DNA of 64,000 bases from Aplysia californica (Eukaryota; Mollusca; Gastropoda; Aplysiida; Aplysiidae), in the NCBI RefSeq assembly GCF_000002075.1, contig NW_004797395.1, positions 48,353 to 112,352 on the forward strand, written 5' to 3'. A program made the translations under genes and the position numbers. The notes under the pieces were generated by a model. That model saw only the letters and a list, made by a program, of their open reading frames with translations. It searched no databases and was not told where the DNA came from. Positions 1 through 11,605 of the stretch are shown in pieces (the stretch's first letter is position 1; every line of letters begins with the position of its first letter).

Positions 1-50
1 CCCCACACACACATATATACACGCACAAATTGACACGCACGCACGCACAT

Positions 51-94
<44 letters not shown>

Positions 95-206
95 ACACAC
101 GCACACGCACACGCACACGCACACACACACACAACTTTGCAAGCGCACATACACATACACACACCCCCAGACAGATACACACACACACACACACGCACGC
201 ACACAC
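1..206. repeat. (CA)n microsatellite
   Basis: Imperfect CA/GCAC array at the window edge. The Thr/His-rich frames across it are artefacts. Confidence 0.95.
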
Positions 207-810
207 ACTCGAAAAAAAAAATACCTGCGACATTGTTGTCTTCCTGTAATTGTAATAACTGGAAAAGAAATCAGTCAGTGAGTTCTCTTCGAGGCTATGC
301 CACGTTTTTGTGGAGCTTCCACCAACTATCATTACCGAAAGAGGATATTTTCTTCGCTGAAAAATAGAAAGTGAGTCATAGTCATGGACCTCTTCGTTCT
401 GAGTAAATTAAGGGGGCCCACCAGCCAATCAGAAAACAGGTGCTTGGTGAACACAGTTTGTTCTCTGCAAGTTTTGCTTTGGAGCTTTGAGCAGAAATGA
501 ATCAGTTCGAAGCCAGCTTTTGCTGGGTGTGGAGTGTGGCGACAGTCTAGGCGCCTGCTTTTCCAGTGTTAAAACTGTGGACATTTCCTTTCCGTTCCCT
601 GTGATTGACCTGATGAAACCGAGGCTGCCAGACGACACGTAGGCTAGATTCCAAATGAGAGGATAAGCAAGCTGTTCAGGTTTGTTGTTAGCTTTTTCTC
701 TTTTATTCTTTCTTTTTCGCCCCCCCCCCCTTTCCACACACACTCAAACGTACACATATATTGTTATGACAACTTTAGTTCCTTTGCTTGTTTGGCTTTT
801 CCCAAGCACC
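207..810. other. No gene seen
   Basis: Ordinary-looking sequence with a poly-C tract at about 720-731. No coding signal, tRNA box or repeat recognised. Confidence 0.5.
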
Positions 811-870
811 CAATGGACGTGGTCAATGGTCACGTGGAAACAAGAAGTGTCGGATGATCAGCCCTACAAG
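811..870 (+). pseudogene. Exon-like module 1
   Basis: A 20-codon open stretch (QWTWSMVTWKQEVSDDQPYK) ends at AAG/GTATTTGTC, a donor-like site. Its end aligns in the same frame with the modules at about 2,087-2,165, 2,303-2,398 and 3,301-3,340, and sequence after the donor is also shared. No protein family recognised. Confidence 0.35.
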
Positions 871-1198
871 GTATTTGTCTTTGAAAGATGTCTTGGCCTA
901 TTTAGACATTTAAAAAACAATTAGAATACCCAATGCTGGGTCAACTTGATAGTTTCATTTTCACGTGTAGGTTTCTCTCAAAAACTTCCCCTGGACATGT
1001 TTAATGGATCCTGAAAAAAAAGACGTACAAATGTTGCTTGTAATTGATGTAATTCAAACGGAAACAGTTTAAGTTTGCTTCAGTGTCTCTTCAATGTTGT
1101 ACTTCTTTTTTGAGCCTGTAATTTTTTTCTTTTCACACCAACATAGGTATACTGGTACCGTAATATTTTTAATTGATTTAAAGGTAGACACAATATAA

Positions 1199-1533
1199 AG
1201 TTTATACATTTCCTTGAAGAATAAAACATTCTTTCTGTCACATGCTACATTTTTTACAACTTAGCTCATGTAAATAGAATGTGCTGCATTCACGTAATCA
1301 AATAATTTAGATGGACCAATATGAATGGGCTTAAACTCAAAATTTAGTAATTCAAACTGATTTAACTTTGAATAATTTTTCTCAGATTACTGTCACTTAT
1401 CGGGCTTTTCGCAAGAAGGTGCTGGTGTTATCAGTAAGTTTACCACAGAAGGTAGAAGGTCAAATAAACAGCTGGTAGTGTTTGTTTGATCCTTTTTGAG
1501 TATACATTTTACAGCATCATTGAAACAGTAATG
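1199..1533. repeat. 335-bp direct repeat, copy 1
   Basis: Nearly identical to 2,648-2,980, from TTTATACATTTCCTTGA to CATTGAAACAGTAATG. It includes TATCGGGCTTTTCGCAAG. A local duplication within the exon-like module region. Confidence 0.9.
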
Positions 1534-2086
1534 GCAGTGCAGCACCAACAAGCTGCAGAGAACAAACTAGTACCGACAATTCACTTCCAACACTCAAGCT
1601 CAAAATCAATAGGCAGCTCTTCCCACCCAATTGTACTTCTGTCATCCCCCTCCCCCTTTAAAAGACCCATACCTACACTGCTGTGGCGCTGTAAGGATAG
1701 GCTGATAGTGAGATAGGTGGATGGGCTAGGTTGAGAGGATTTTGTATAGTATTGCCATGGCCATGGCGGGAGGGAGTTGAGGGGGCAGTGTAGGTTTTTC
1801 TTTTTTGGGGGAGGGGGGGGGGTAGTGGGGCGGCAGGGGTAGATTGAGGCTTTTCAGGGGGAGGGAGTGGCAGGAGTAGAACTGGCTGGAAAGAGCTGCT
1901 TGCTGATTTTCAGTTTGAGTGTTGAAGCGACTTTTGTATACTGGATTGTTCTTTGCAGTTTTTGGTGTTGCACTGTCAGAATTGTATCAGTGGTGTTGTA
2001 AAATCTATACTCAGTGGATCAAACATTGCCAGTTGTTTCTTTGGCTTTTGACCATCCTGTGGTAGATGTTCTGATACCACCAGTAG

Positions 2087-2165
2087 GACGGGACAGCCTG
2101 TAGGATCACCTATGTGAGTTGGAGACCGCAAATACGAAGTGATGAATAATGGACAGTCTGAGAAG
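2087..2165 (+). pseudogene. Exon-like module 2
   Basis: The frame reads GQPVGSPM, stop, VGDRKYEVMNNGQSEK, then a donor-like GTAATTGTC. EVMNN-x-Q-x-x-K is shared with module 3. One in-frame stop suggests decay. Confidence 0.35.
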
Positions 2166-2302
2166 GTAATTGTCTTTGAAATAATTTCTTGCAATTCTAC
2201 TGACTGACTTAAGAAATTATATAACATATGTATGTACTAGTCTAACTAAAGGAATTTTCATTGGTGCGTAAGGAAGTTTCATTTCTTCTTTCATCGATAC
2301 GA

Positions 2303-2398
2303 TTCTGGAGGGACCGCCTCTGGGACGGAGGACCATGGACCGTTTATACCGAGAATGTCAAGAAACGAGAAGTGATGAATAATGATCAGCATCAGAAG
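2303..2398 (+). pseudogene. Exon-like module 3 (best preserved)
   Basis: A 32-codon open stretch (FWRDRLWDGGPWTVYTENVK, then KREVMNNDQHQK) ends at AAG/GTATTTGTC. The end matches modules 1 and 2 in frame, and the following 'intron' shares TTGGAGTATGTCTTG-type sequence and TTAGAATACCCA with module 1. It looks like an exon duplicated in tandem and then eroded. Confidence 0.4.
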
Positions 2399-2647
2399 GT
2401 ATTTGTCATTGGAGTATGTCTTGCAACATTATTCACTGAGACTTAAGTTCCATAATTATTAGGACATTATTTAATCATAATGACTATGAAATTAGAATAC
2501 CCATCGATGAGGTAGGGTTCAACTTGAAATGTCTGATATCTACACCCTAAGTGATCTACAAGAGGATTTTCTTTGACGCATCATCACCAGGATCTTCTAC
2601 AGGGCAGGAAGACCGGATAGACGTCCAGAGAACTGCCTGAGGGACCG

Positions 2648-2980
2648 AGTTTATACATTTCCTTGATGAATAAAACATTCTTTCTGTGTCACATGCTACA
2701 TTGTTTTTGCTAATGTAAATAGAATGAGCTGCATTTAAATAATCACGTATCAAATAATTTAGATGACCCAATATGAATGGAACTCAAAATTTAGTAATTC
2801 AAACTGATTTAACTTTGAATAATTTTTCTCAGATTACTGTCACTTATCGGGCTTTTCGCAAGAAGGTGCTGGTGTTATCAGTAAGTCTACCACAGAAGGT
2901 AGAAGGTCAAATAAACAGCTGGTAGTGTTTGTTTGATCCTTTTTGAGTATACATTTTACAGCATCATTGAAACAGTAATG
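2648..2980. repeat. 335-bp direct repeat, copy 2
   Basis: Second copy of 1,199-1,533, with small indels. It is flanked on both sides by a second duplicated block (2,532-2,645, and 2,981-3,007 plus 3,152-3,242). In that block the right copy carries about 145 bp of AT-rich sequence that the left copy lacks. Confidence 0.9.
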
Positions 2981-3300
2981 TCTGATATCTACACCCTAAG
3001 TGATCTAAAATGTGTTGATGAGGGTGTAAAAAATTCCCACACCCAAAAAACCCAACAAATTTAAATTAAGTTTCCATAAGCATTAATTTTTGTCTTTAAT
3101 CAGTACAAGTCAATAAAGGGAACTTCAAAATTCATTGAAACTATTAATAGACACAAGAGGATTTTCTTTGACGCATCATCACCAGGATCGTCTACAGGGC
3201 AGGAAGACCGGATAGACGTCCAGAGAACTGCCTGAGGGACCGGCGGGTCAGACAGGGTCGGAGGGCCGCCGACATGACTGGAGGAATGTCTATTTCGCCT

Positions 3301-3340
3301 GTGTGTTGAAAGAAAAGTGAGTGGTGATCAGCCTTAGTAG
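3301..3340 (+). pseudogene. Exon-like module 4 (most decayed)
   Basis: The frame CVERKVSGDQP is followed by two stops just before GTAATTG. The frame and position relative to the donor-like site match the other modules. Confidence 0.3.
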
Positions 3341-3574
3341 GTAATTGTAAAAAAAAAGAATGTTTTGGAACACTATAGGCTGAGACATTAATCTCCAATT
3401 AGGTCATTATCGATGAGTCCTACAAACATTCCTGAGAGTCGAACATTAATCATTTATTGTAAATGTAATTCAAATAAAAACTGTTTTATTATGTTGCTTC
3501 AGAATCTTTGCCTTATATTATTTAATGTCACTAGAAAATTTTTAACATTCGCCCTGGTGGATCTTGCTTTAAAC

Positions 3575-3660
3575 CAGTGGTTTTCAAACTTTTTTCGCCC
3601 ACCGCCCCCCTTTTTCACCCAGCCGAGTCCCAGCGCCCCCTCCTCCACCCCAACCATCAA
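3575..3660 (+). mobile_element. hAT-like terminus (one end only)
   Basis: CAGTGGTTTTCAAAC followed by C-rich CGCCCACCGCCCCCC is typical of the terminal inverted repeat of hAT (Charlie-like) elements. The preceding 8 bases, CTTTAAAC, would be the target duplication. No matching right end was found in the next 1 kb, so the element is probably truncated. Confidence 0.5.
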
Positions 3661-4200
3661 TCTGACATAATGACATGCATAATATATAACAATCACAAAT
3701 AAAGAGAGAGCTCAAAAAGTAGGGTAGAAAGTAACGTGCCTACATTCTACATTTAGTTCTGAATTTAGTTCTGAATATTAGTTGGGTCACAAATCACCAT
3801 CTTTACAGTCTTAAATTAAGCGTGGACGAGAGATAATAAAGCACATTTTTCTTCAATCTTATGCAAGGGCATTGAGAGCAAAATACTGTCATTTTATGCA
3901 TATAGTTGTCATCGTACTAAACGACCAGTGTAATTAATATCAATAAAAATAAAACATGTATTATCACATTTACAGAAGCAAAACGCCAAAAACTAAACAC
4001 ATAAATAAAAACGCCTGTGATCATTGTTTTGAAAACAGATTGACATTATCTTTATGAAACGTTTTCTCCCATCAACGTGCTGCAATGTAGTGGCCTGAGA
4101 TTTGTATCAAATATCTCCATTGCAGAAAATAAAAACGTTATTAAGTTGTTCAAATGTGAGAAACCACACGAAAGAAAAAGTATGCATGGATCTTAGTCTG

Positions 4201-4256
4201 TAATTATCCCCATCATCGTCATCATCATCTATCATCATCATCGTCATCATCATCTA

Positions 4257-4330
<74 letters not shown>
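4201..4330. repeat. (ATC)n then (GTC)n microsatellite
   Basis: An ATCATC stretch grades into about 24 perfect CGT/GTC units ending exactly where the LINE 3'-end copy begins. CpG-rich triplet arrays like this are unusual in the window. Confidence 0.95.
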
Positions 4331-4332
<2 letters not shown>

Positions 4333-4996
4333 GATCTCATCCAGATTTATGTTTCACTTAGATCACTAAGTTTAGGTGATCAGTATCTTTTAAGAGTTCA
4401 TAGAAATGTAGCTAAAAAAAATATGTGAAAGATGGTTTGCCCACCTTGCCCTATCAGTTTGGAGCTCTCTTCCTCAACCCTTGAGACATACAACATCTGA
4501 GTCTAAATTTAGAATATCTTTAAAGACATCATTTTTCTGTCAGCAGATTATTAAATGTTCAGTACAATGTTATGTAAATGACTGTATCCATTTATGTATT
4601 TTGCGAATTGCATTGTGCATATTATTTTATGAATACTATTTTATGTGCTCATTTCGTAACGATGTGTAGGCGTACGCGTGAGATAAGCAAGTAGATGTAT
4701 GTGCGTGTGTGTGTGTGCGCGCGCGTGTATGTTTGGCGTGCGTGTGTGCATATTATGTGTGCGTGTGCGTGCGTGCGTACAGTGTTGCGTGCATGTGTGA
4801 GTGTGTGTTTGTGTGTGTTTGTGTGTGTGTGTGTGCGCGCGTGCGTGAGTGTGTGCGTGCAAGTGCGTGCATGTGCATGCATATTGTTCGTACTTTAATA
4901 TTTTTCGTACATGCATTTATGTAAAGCGCCTAGAGCTGTACGTGTTCACACGGGAGTGAGCGCTATAGAAAGGATCTACATTCTTATTATTATTCT
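4331..4996 (+). mobile_element. CR1/L2-type LINE 3' end, copy 1
   Basis: The translated segment WFAHLALSVWSSLPQPLRH followed by SKFRISLKTSFF matches the C-terminus typical of CR1/L2-like LINE ORF2 proteins (…A-x-LWNSLP…F-K-x-x-LKTHLF). After the stop come an AT-rich 3' region, a GT-rich tract (4,697-4,880) and a tail AAAGCGCCTAGAGC…GAGCGCTATAGAAAGG…ATTATTATT. The 5' part is absent. Duplicated at 5,379. Confidence 0.7.
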
Positions 4997-5331
4997 GGCT
5001 TAGCTCAAACCTCCACATTGTTGACGATATAGGACTTGTATCTTGACTTAGTTCCAACCCTACATTGTTGACTCTTTAGAACTTGTGTTTTGACTTAGTT
5101 CCAACTCCGCGTTATTAGCCCTTTAAGTGTTGTACCTTGACTTAGCTCCAACCCCACGTTGTTGACTTTTGAGAACCCGTATCTTTATTTTGCCCCAACC
5201 CCATGTTGTTAACCGTTTTGAACTTAATTATTGACTTAGCACCAATACCACATTGTTGACCCTTTAGAACTTGTATCTTTACTTATCTCCAACCCCACGT
5301 TATTCACCCTTTAGAACCCAATAAAATTGCA
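4997..5331. repeat. 47-bp minisatellite, block 1
   Basis: About seven monomers of the form CTTAGCTCCAACCCCACATT-GTTGACCCTTTAGAACTTGTATCTTGA. The monomer length is 47 bp and copies diverge by 10-25%. Confidence 0.9.
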
Positions 5332-5378
5332 ATATTATGTCATAAATGTGTCAAAAAACAAAGCTCCCTCAAATCTTA

Positions 5379-5827
5379 GCGATCTCATCCAGATTTATGT
5401 TTCACCCAGATCACCAAGTTTAGGCGATCAGTATCTTTTAAGAGTTCATAGAAATGTAGCTTAAAAAATGTCTGAAAGATGGTTTGCCCACCTTGCCCTA
5501 TCAGTTTGGAGCTCTCTTCCTCAACCCTTGAGACATACATCTGAGTCTAAATTTAAAATATCTTTAAAGACATATCATTTTTCTGTCAGCAGATTATTAA
5601 ATGTTCAGTACAATGTTATGTAAATGACTATGTATCCATTTATGTATTTTGCGAATTGCATTGTGCATACTATTTTATGAATACTATTTTATATGCTCAT
5701 TTCGTAACGATGTGTAGGCGTACGCGTGAGATAAGCAAGTAGATGTATGTGCGTGTATGTGTGTGCGTGCGCGTGTATGTTTGGCGTGCGTGTGTGCATA
5801 TGTGTGCGTGTGCGTGCGTGCGTGCAT

Positions 5828-5877
<50 letters not shown>

Positions 5878-6046
5878 GTACGGGTGTGAGTGTGTGCGTG
5901 CGTGCGTGTGCGTGCATGTGCATGCATGTGCATGCATATTGTTCGTACTTTAATATTTTTCGTACATGCATTTATGTAAAGCGCCTAGAGCTGTACGTGT
6001 TCACACGGGAGTGAGCGCTATAGAAAGGATCTACATTTTTATTATT
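5379..6046 (+). mobile_element. CR1/L2-type LINE 3' end, copy 2
   Basis: Near-identical to 4,331-4,996 and offset by 1,048 bp. The duplicated unit includes the neighbouring 47-bp minisatellite, so it arose by tandem duplication rather than a second insertion. The GT tract (about 5,746-5,940) differs in length between copies. Confidence 0.75.
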
Positions 6047-6194
6047 CTGGCTTAGCTCAACCCCCCACATTGTTGACGATTTAGGACTTGTATCTTGACT
6101 TAGTTCCAACCCACGTTTTTAACCCTTTAGAACCCACGTTACTTAATTTCAACCCCATGTTATTAGGCCTAGCCCTTTAAAGTTGTATCTTGAC
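6047..6194. repeat. 47-bp minisatellite, block 2
   Basis: Three degenerate monomers of the same 47-bp unit. The block is cut by the hAT-like insertion at 6,195 and resumes at 7,441. Confidence 0.85.
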
Positions 6195-7440
6195 CAGGGT
6201 TGGTGATTTTTTATTTTTTTTTGGATTAAAAAAAAAAATCGATTTTTAAAATTTAAATCAGATTTTTTTTATTTAAATCGGATTTTTTAATTTTTTTTAA
6301 TTAAAAAAAAAATGTCGACACAGTTTGGGATTTTTGGTGGCTTAAAGTAAGTTCTTTTAGTGCAAAATGCATTGTCTTTATTTTAACTAATGATTAATTT
6401 AAGCAACTGCAATTTTAGAAAGCCTTAATCTGCTATTCAGTGAATTATGGCTACAGACAAAAAATGAAGAAAATGTCAGTCTAAAAGGAAGGGGGGGGGG
6501 GGGGGGGTAATTATGCATAGATAAACTTGCATTTTATTTATTACAGTGTGTGTGTGAGCACGCGCTTGTGTTTGTCTAAAAAGAAAAAGAAAATGCTAAT
6601 TTCAATTATGAAAAAAAGTAAATTGAATACTGTATTATTTTACTACTTACAGTGACAGGGGGGGAAAGCAGACTTTTAAGCAATTTCAGTCTACTAAACC
6701 TTATATCTGTTTTATAAAACCAAGGAAAGGAATTCTGAATGTTTAAAGATGTAAAAACAGAAAACATTTTTTTAAAGTGATTTAAATCACTGATTTTTAT
6801 TTTTAAAATCAAGTTGATTTAAATTTAAAAAATCAACTGATTTAAATCGACCCGATTTAAATCTACCCAACTTAAATCAACCCAACCCTGGTTTTCAATT
6901 ATGAAAAAAAAGTAAATTGAGAACTGTATTATTTTACAGTGACAGGGGGGAAAAGCAAACTTTTAAGCATGATTATATTAGTCTACTAAACCTTATATCT
7001 GTTTAAAATAAAACCAAGGAAAGGAATTCTGAAAGTTTAAATATGTAAAAACTGAATACATTTTTTTGAAAAGTGATTTAAATCACTGATTTTTATTTTT
7101 TAAATCAAATTGATTAAAATTCTTAAAAAATCAAGTGATTTAAATCAACCCAGCTCTAATTTCAATTATGGAAAAAAAAGTAAATTGAATACTGTATTAT
7201 TTTACAGTGAAAGGGGGGAAATCAGACTTTTAAGCATGATTATATTAGTCTACTGAGCCTTATATTTGTTTTATGAAACCAAGGAAAGGAATTCTGAATG
7301 TTGAAATGTGTAAAAACCGAATAAAAATAATTTAAAAAAAAGTGATTTAAGTCACTGATTTTTATTTAAAAAATCATGTTGATTTAAATTTAAAAAATCA
7401 ACTGATTTAAATCAACCTGATTTAAATCAACCCAACCCTG
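6195..7440. mobile_element. hAT-like non-autonomous element, 1,246 bp
   Basis: Terminal inverted repeats begin CAGGGTTGG at the left and end CCAACCCTG at the right. The insertion is bounded by a perfect 8-bp direct repeat, ATCTTGAC (6,187-6,194 and 7,441-7,448), the size hAT transposases make. The interior has no transposase. It is very AT-rich and built of about three ~270-bp units (starting near 6,601, 6,895 and 7,163), each holding TTTACAGTGACAGGGG, AAGGAAAGGAATTCTGAA and runs of GATTTAAATCA palindromes. It sits inside the 47-bp minisatellite. Confidence 0.88.
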
Positions 7441-7905
7441 ATCTTGACTTAGCTCCAACCCCACATTGTTAGCCCTAACTTGTACCTTGACTTAGCTCCA
7501 ACCCCACATTGTTGACTTTTGAGAATCCGTATCTTGATTTAGCCCCAACCTCATGTTGTTAACCGTTTTGAACTTAATTATTGACTTAGCTCCAACCCCA
7601 CATTGTTGACCCCTTAGTACTTGTATCTTGATTTAGTTCCAACCCCACGTTGGTGACTCTGTAGAACTCGTATCTTGAATTAGCTATAACCCCATCTTAA
7701 CTTAGCTCCAATCCCGCGTTGTTGACCTATTCGAACTTGAATCGTGACTTACCTCCAACCCCTTATTGACCTTTTAGAACTCATATCTTGACTTTGCTCC
7801 AACCCCATCGTGACTTAGCTTCGATCTCATGTTGACTCTTTAGAACTTGTATCTTGACTGAACTCCAACCCCACGTTGTTAACCCTTTGGAACTCGTATA
7901 AAATA
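7441..7905. repeat. 47-bp minisatellite, block 3
   Basis: About ten further monomers, continuing block 2 in the same orientation and phase after the inserted element. Confidence 0.88.
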
Positions 7906-8069
7906 TGTATACACAGACTGAACAACCAATGTGTTTTTCTGTCCGTTTAAAAAATAGTTCAAGAATTCAAAAAACTGAATTTCTGTAATATTTGGACTGT
8001 CATAATATTAACCTCTTTCGTGTTCCTTTCCTTTGAACCTCAGGGGAGCTTTCAGAATTCTTTGTACAA

Positions 8070-8255
8070 AATTAATAATAATAGATAGCATTTGTATAGC
8101 GCATATCCCCGCTCAACAGCAGGCTCTATGCGCTTTACACTATATTATTACCCCAGCAGACCATAGAACACTCCGAAACATTCTCAGCTTCCCGGGAAGC
8201 ATACAGTGCAAGCAGCCGATTAAGCGCTCAAACACTAACAAACAGAGCAAAATCT
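8070..8255 (-). mobile_element. SINE 3' fragment (LINE-like tail)
   Basis: Matches the 3' half of the SINE at 20,979-21,330: GCATTTGTATAGCGCATA, CTCTATGCGCTTTACACT, ACATTCTCAGCTTCCCGG, AAGCGCTCAAACACTAA. Read on the minus strand it ends in a GTAAAGCGCATAGAGC…ATTATTATT tail like that of the CR1/L2-type LINE ends here. The tRNA-like head is missing. Confidence 0.7.
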
Positions 8256-9597
8256 CCTTTTGTATATATCAAGCTGAAATATAACATGTCTATATTATTA
8301 TATTTAATACATTTATAGTGTTGAATCTATGTTACAGGTCCTCTTTTTTGTTGTACGTTTTATTGGTAAGGTATTCAATATTCATGTTTATTCTCTTTTC
8401 ATCGCGGGTATTTGTTGGGCGCTTCTTGAGGGTCTTTCTGTTCTTCTCCACTGCTATTTCTGTTTTGCTACCTGTCCTACTTTTCATCATGGCCATTGTA
8501 TTTCAAAGAGCTGCTGTATCATTCTCTGCCCTGGTCAGACGTGCGACTTTATCAAAGCAGCCTTTCCCACAAATGATCAAAGTCGAGTACCGCACGTAGA
8601 GTTTGATTCCCAAATGGAGAGTTTTCATCTCGTATTTCTGCTAGGACATCGCATCCCTCTCAAATGTGAGTGTGCCTGGCAGACAGGGACAAAGTCCGCC
8701 TCCGAAAAGATTTAAACTGGGTTGATTGAGGAAAGCTACAATTTTAGTCCTAGTTCGTAGGGTTAATCATGCTTAATCAAAAATCAAAATCCATCTGAAT
8801 TACCTCGATTTCACCGAAACCACGCGCTCGGAAGGCGCGAGTCGGCTTACGTGCAGGGTTCATATTTCCTATTTATACGTTTGCATTAGCACTATAAAAC
8901 AGGGGCACGCACACGCACACGCACACGCACACACACATACGTTCTAACTCGATTGCGTTTCGGACACTCCTCCCTGACACACAATTAATACTACAAGGAG
9001 ATGAGAAACCGTTCCCGGTCGGATGAAACCCCGATTTCACCACAGAGGCTCTACTCTGGGACCGGCCAAAGACACATCTTAACAGACCGCCCAGACCCGA
9101 TGAGAGTATTTTAAATGTACAAAATTGCAAGATCTGTTGCACGTCGTTTATTCCAACACAATTCTCGATTTTATAAAGCCTGTACAATAGATTTTACTAT
9201 AGAAATACTGTTATTTGAAATCAATTGTAAATTACTATTATTTTTAAGACGGAATTTTTACCGTAAAATTCTGAACCACTTAACTTAATCATTGACCCAA
9301 AACCAAGCCGTCGCTGTGAACTGTTGTGAATGCAGCCATCTTGTGTTTCGCGTGCTCATAATAATATATCCTTATGCCAGTGCGAGTGCCGTAAATCTTA
9401 CTAAAACAAACAAAACAAACATTAAACAAAAAAACGTGACTGGCGGCGATTTAAATAACAGGTACGACCAGGCGTGATAAATTATGAAGAAAGAATGAGT
9501 CTCTGTGGTTCGACAACACAACAGTGAACCCCTATTATCTCATTGAGCGCCTTCAAAGCGCCAATAGTGTTCTTTAAACGTTGATAATATTTCGCTG
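8256..9597. other. No gene seen; short (CA)n
   Basis: Holds a GCAC/CA array at 8,906-8,938. Two overlapping plus-strand open frames at 8,318-8,715 (one hydrophobic) have no start context, splice signals or family resemblance I can support. Confidence 0.4.
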
Positions 9598-9945
9598 GCT
9601 GGGTGCAAGAACCCTACAAGTGCCCATTTGCAATTTTTCAGGAGAGCCAAAAAACTTATTCATTTTTATACTATTTCATGTAGGAGAAAGAAACTCAGAT
9701 ATATTGTTCGCATTAATTTGTTTTCTGCGTATGACAATGCCCTGTTTATTTACAACCGGTCGTAATTGAAGACGAAAAATCACAAAATGTGCCTTTGTCG
9801 CTTTATGACACTCGTGTTCCCTTGGCGCAATAATCCGACAACAGCCCTTGTCGGGTTATTCCCCTCCCAATACTTGCACAAAAGCCGACAAGCTCCTTTT
9901 GTCTGTTTATTGTTCCAAGAACAGTGCACATCCAACATCGTCCAC
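9598..9945 (+). repeat. Repeat with CCGACAAG palindromes, copy 1
   Basis: Starts with GTGCAAGAACCCTACAAGTG and contains palindromic motifs at 9,835-9,854 (CCGACAACAGCCCTTGTCGG) and 9,884-9,905. It is related, in opposite orientation, to 14,493-14,790. Probably a non-autonomous DNA transposon, but the ends are not proven. Confidence 0.45.
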
Positions 9946-10439
9946 CTTATTCACAAGACTCAATAACACTAAAGTCGTGGGTGGCAATGCATACTGGCCG
10001 AGAGGAAGGCATCAGATTACTACTGATTTGTTGGTTCGATTCTTTTAGGGTATTTTTCTTTTTAAAGCAAAGTCAGGTTCCCCGATGGGCTAGATTTGAG
10101 ATATATATATATATATAATTTAACCAAGTGAGATTTAGTCTACAACGTCTGCATCCTTGTCATTGCACAACTGATACAAATCAAACCAGGACTCAAATAA
10201 ACTGATTTGACACGATCAAGTGAAAAATGAGTCAGTTGAGCAAAATCAAGAGAAAATATATCAATCTACTGGCTGAGATGCCTGCATCATCATGTTAAGA
10301 AGTAAGGTCATTTCCTGGGGTTTCACAGAGACTGTAGGCCAAGTTGTGATATAGGCCTAACCCCTCAGACAGCTGGGCTGCCGTCTCTAACAGTGTCCAT
10401 AGGGATGAGCCAGCATCATCAAGACAAGGGGGAACGCAT

Positions 10440-10497
10440 ATAGAGAGGGGGGTGGTGGGGGAGAGAGAGGGAGTGGGAGAGTTAGATAGATAGAGAC

Positions 10498-10536
<39 letters not shown>

Positions 10537-10805
10537 CAGAGAGAAAGAGAGACACAGAGAGAGAGAGAGAGACACACAGAGAGAGAGAGAGAGACAGAGA
10601 GACAGAGAGACAGAGAGACAGAGACAGAAAGACACAGAGAGAGACAGAAAGACACAGAGAGAGACAGAGACAGAAAGACACAGAGAGAGACAGAAAGACA
10701 CAGAGAGAGACAGAGACACAGAGAGAGACAGAGACACAGAGAGAGACAGAGACACAGAGAGAGACAGAGACACAGAGAGAGACAGACACAGAGAGAGACA
10801 GAGAA
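10440..10805. repeat. (GA)n/(GACA)n purine-rich array
   Basis: About 365 bp of GAGA, GACAGA and GACACAGAGA units with a higher-order repeat near 22-28 bp. Long Ser/Leu/Val-rich minus-strand frames across it are artefacts of the repeat. Confidence 0.95.
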
Positions 10806-11605
10806 CACAAAAACAAACAAACACGTTTAATAAATTTGAAGTGGCAATGTTTAATGGAGTAAGATTTCCAGTACATACTCATCCACAAACCATGGATTAT
10901 GGATCATGCTGAAGGGCATGTACATGATGCTTTTGGAATTGTTCTAAATCAAAGTATTAAATCAAAATGAATTTTGAGTGAGTTACTTTTCACTAAAGCT
11001 TCCTACTTCTCTATCACGCTCACTTTCTCTATAGCTCTTCTGTGTTGATCTTTGGAAGAATAAAAAAAATATTCTAATTACAAACTGTAAAAACAGAAAA
11101 AAGCCACTCACAAGTGACAAACAGCGTAAAATAAAAGATCATGATCTTAAAACATAATAATATGAGTAGAGTCTAGGCATACATGTACCAAATCGAAGTA
11201 TCGGACGCTTTCCAAGCAATCCTTGTAATGTTTTTGAAGAAACAAGTAAGTAGCAAGAATAACCATAGAGACTTATGAATGGCGTGATCCTTTTCACTAA
11301 AGCTCTTTATTTCTCTCACACGTATTCTGTATCTGTCTGGCTTATATATTCTGAGCTTCAGAAGAATGATAATATTTCGTGATTTCAATAACTGAGCAAT
11401 AAAAGAATCCAAGGCGACGAATAAAGAAAAAAGAGGAATCGTATTTCGAAACAAAATATCATTAATTGAATGCTTCTAAAATAATTCAGTTGAAGCAGTA
11501 AACACTTTCCAAGTTATGACCATAATTCTCCTGAACATGTGCGAAGGGATGAGGAACGAAAACAACAACAATCAATGATTAACCAAACTTGAAACTTGTC
11601 TGGAA
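10806..11605. other. AT-rich, no gene seen
   Basis: Two diverged copies of a segment starting TTTTCACTAAAGCT lie near 10,989 and 11,294. Both are followed by CTCTCAC-rich sequence and a GAAGAAT…AATATT stretch. Nothing else recognised. Confidence 0.45.

Noticed and set aside
4695-5971. Overlapping cysteine/valine-rich or Thr/His-rich frames in the GT tracts
   Set aside because: GT-rich simple sequence in the LINE 3' region. Lengths differ between the duplicated copies, as expected for a microsatellite.
8318-8715. Hydrophobic 93-128 residue frames as a membrane protein gene
   Set aside because: Two overlapping frames of similar length, no splice signals, no recognisable family, and adjacent to SINE sequence.
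10295-10888. 197-residue Ser/Leu/Val-rich minus-strand frame resembling a membrane protein
   Set aside because: It is the reverse complement of a GA/GACA array. The apparent hydrophobicity is composition only.
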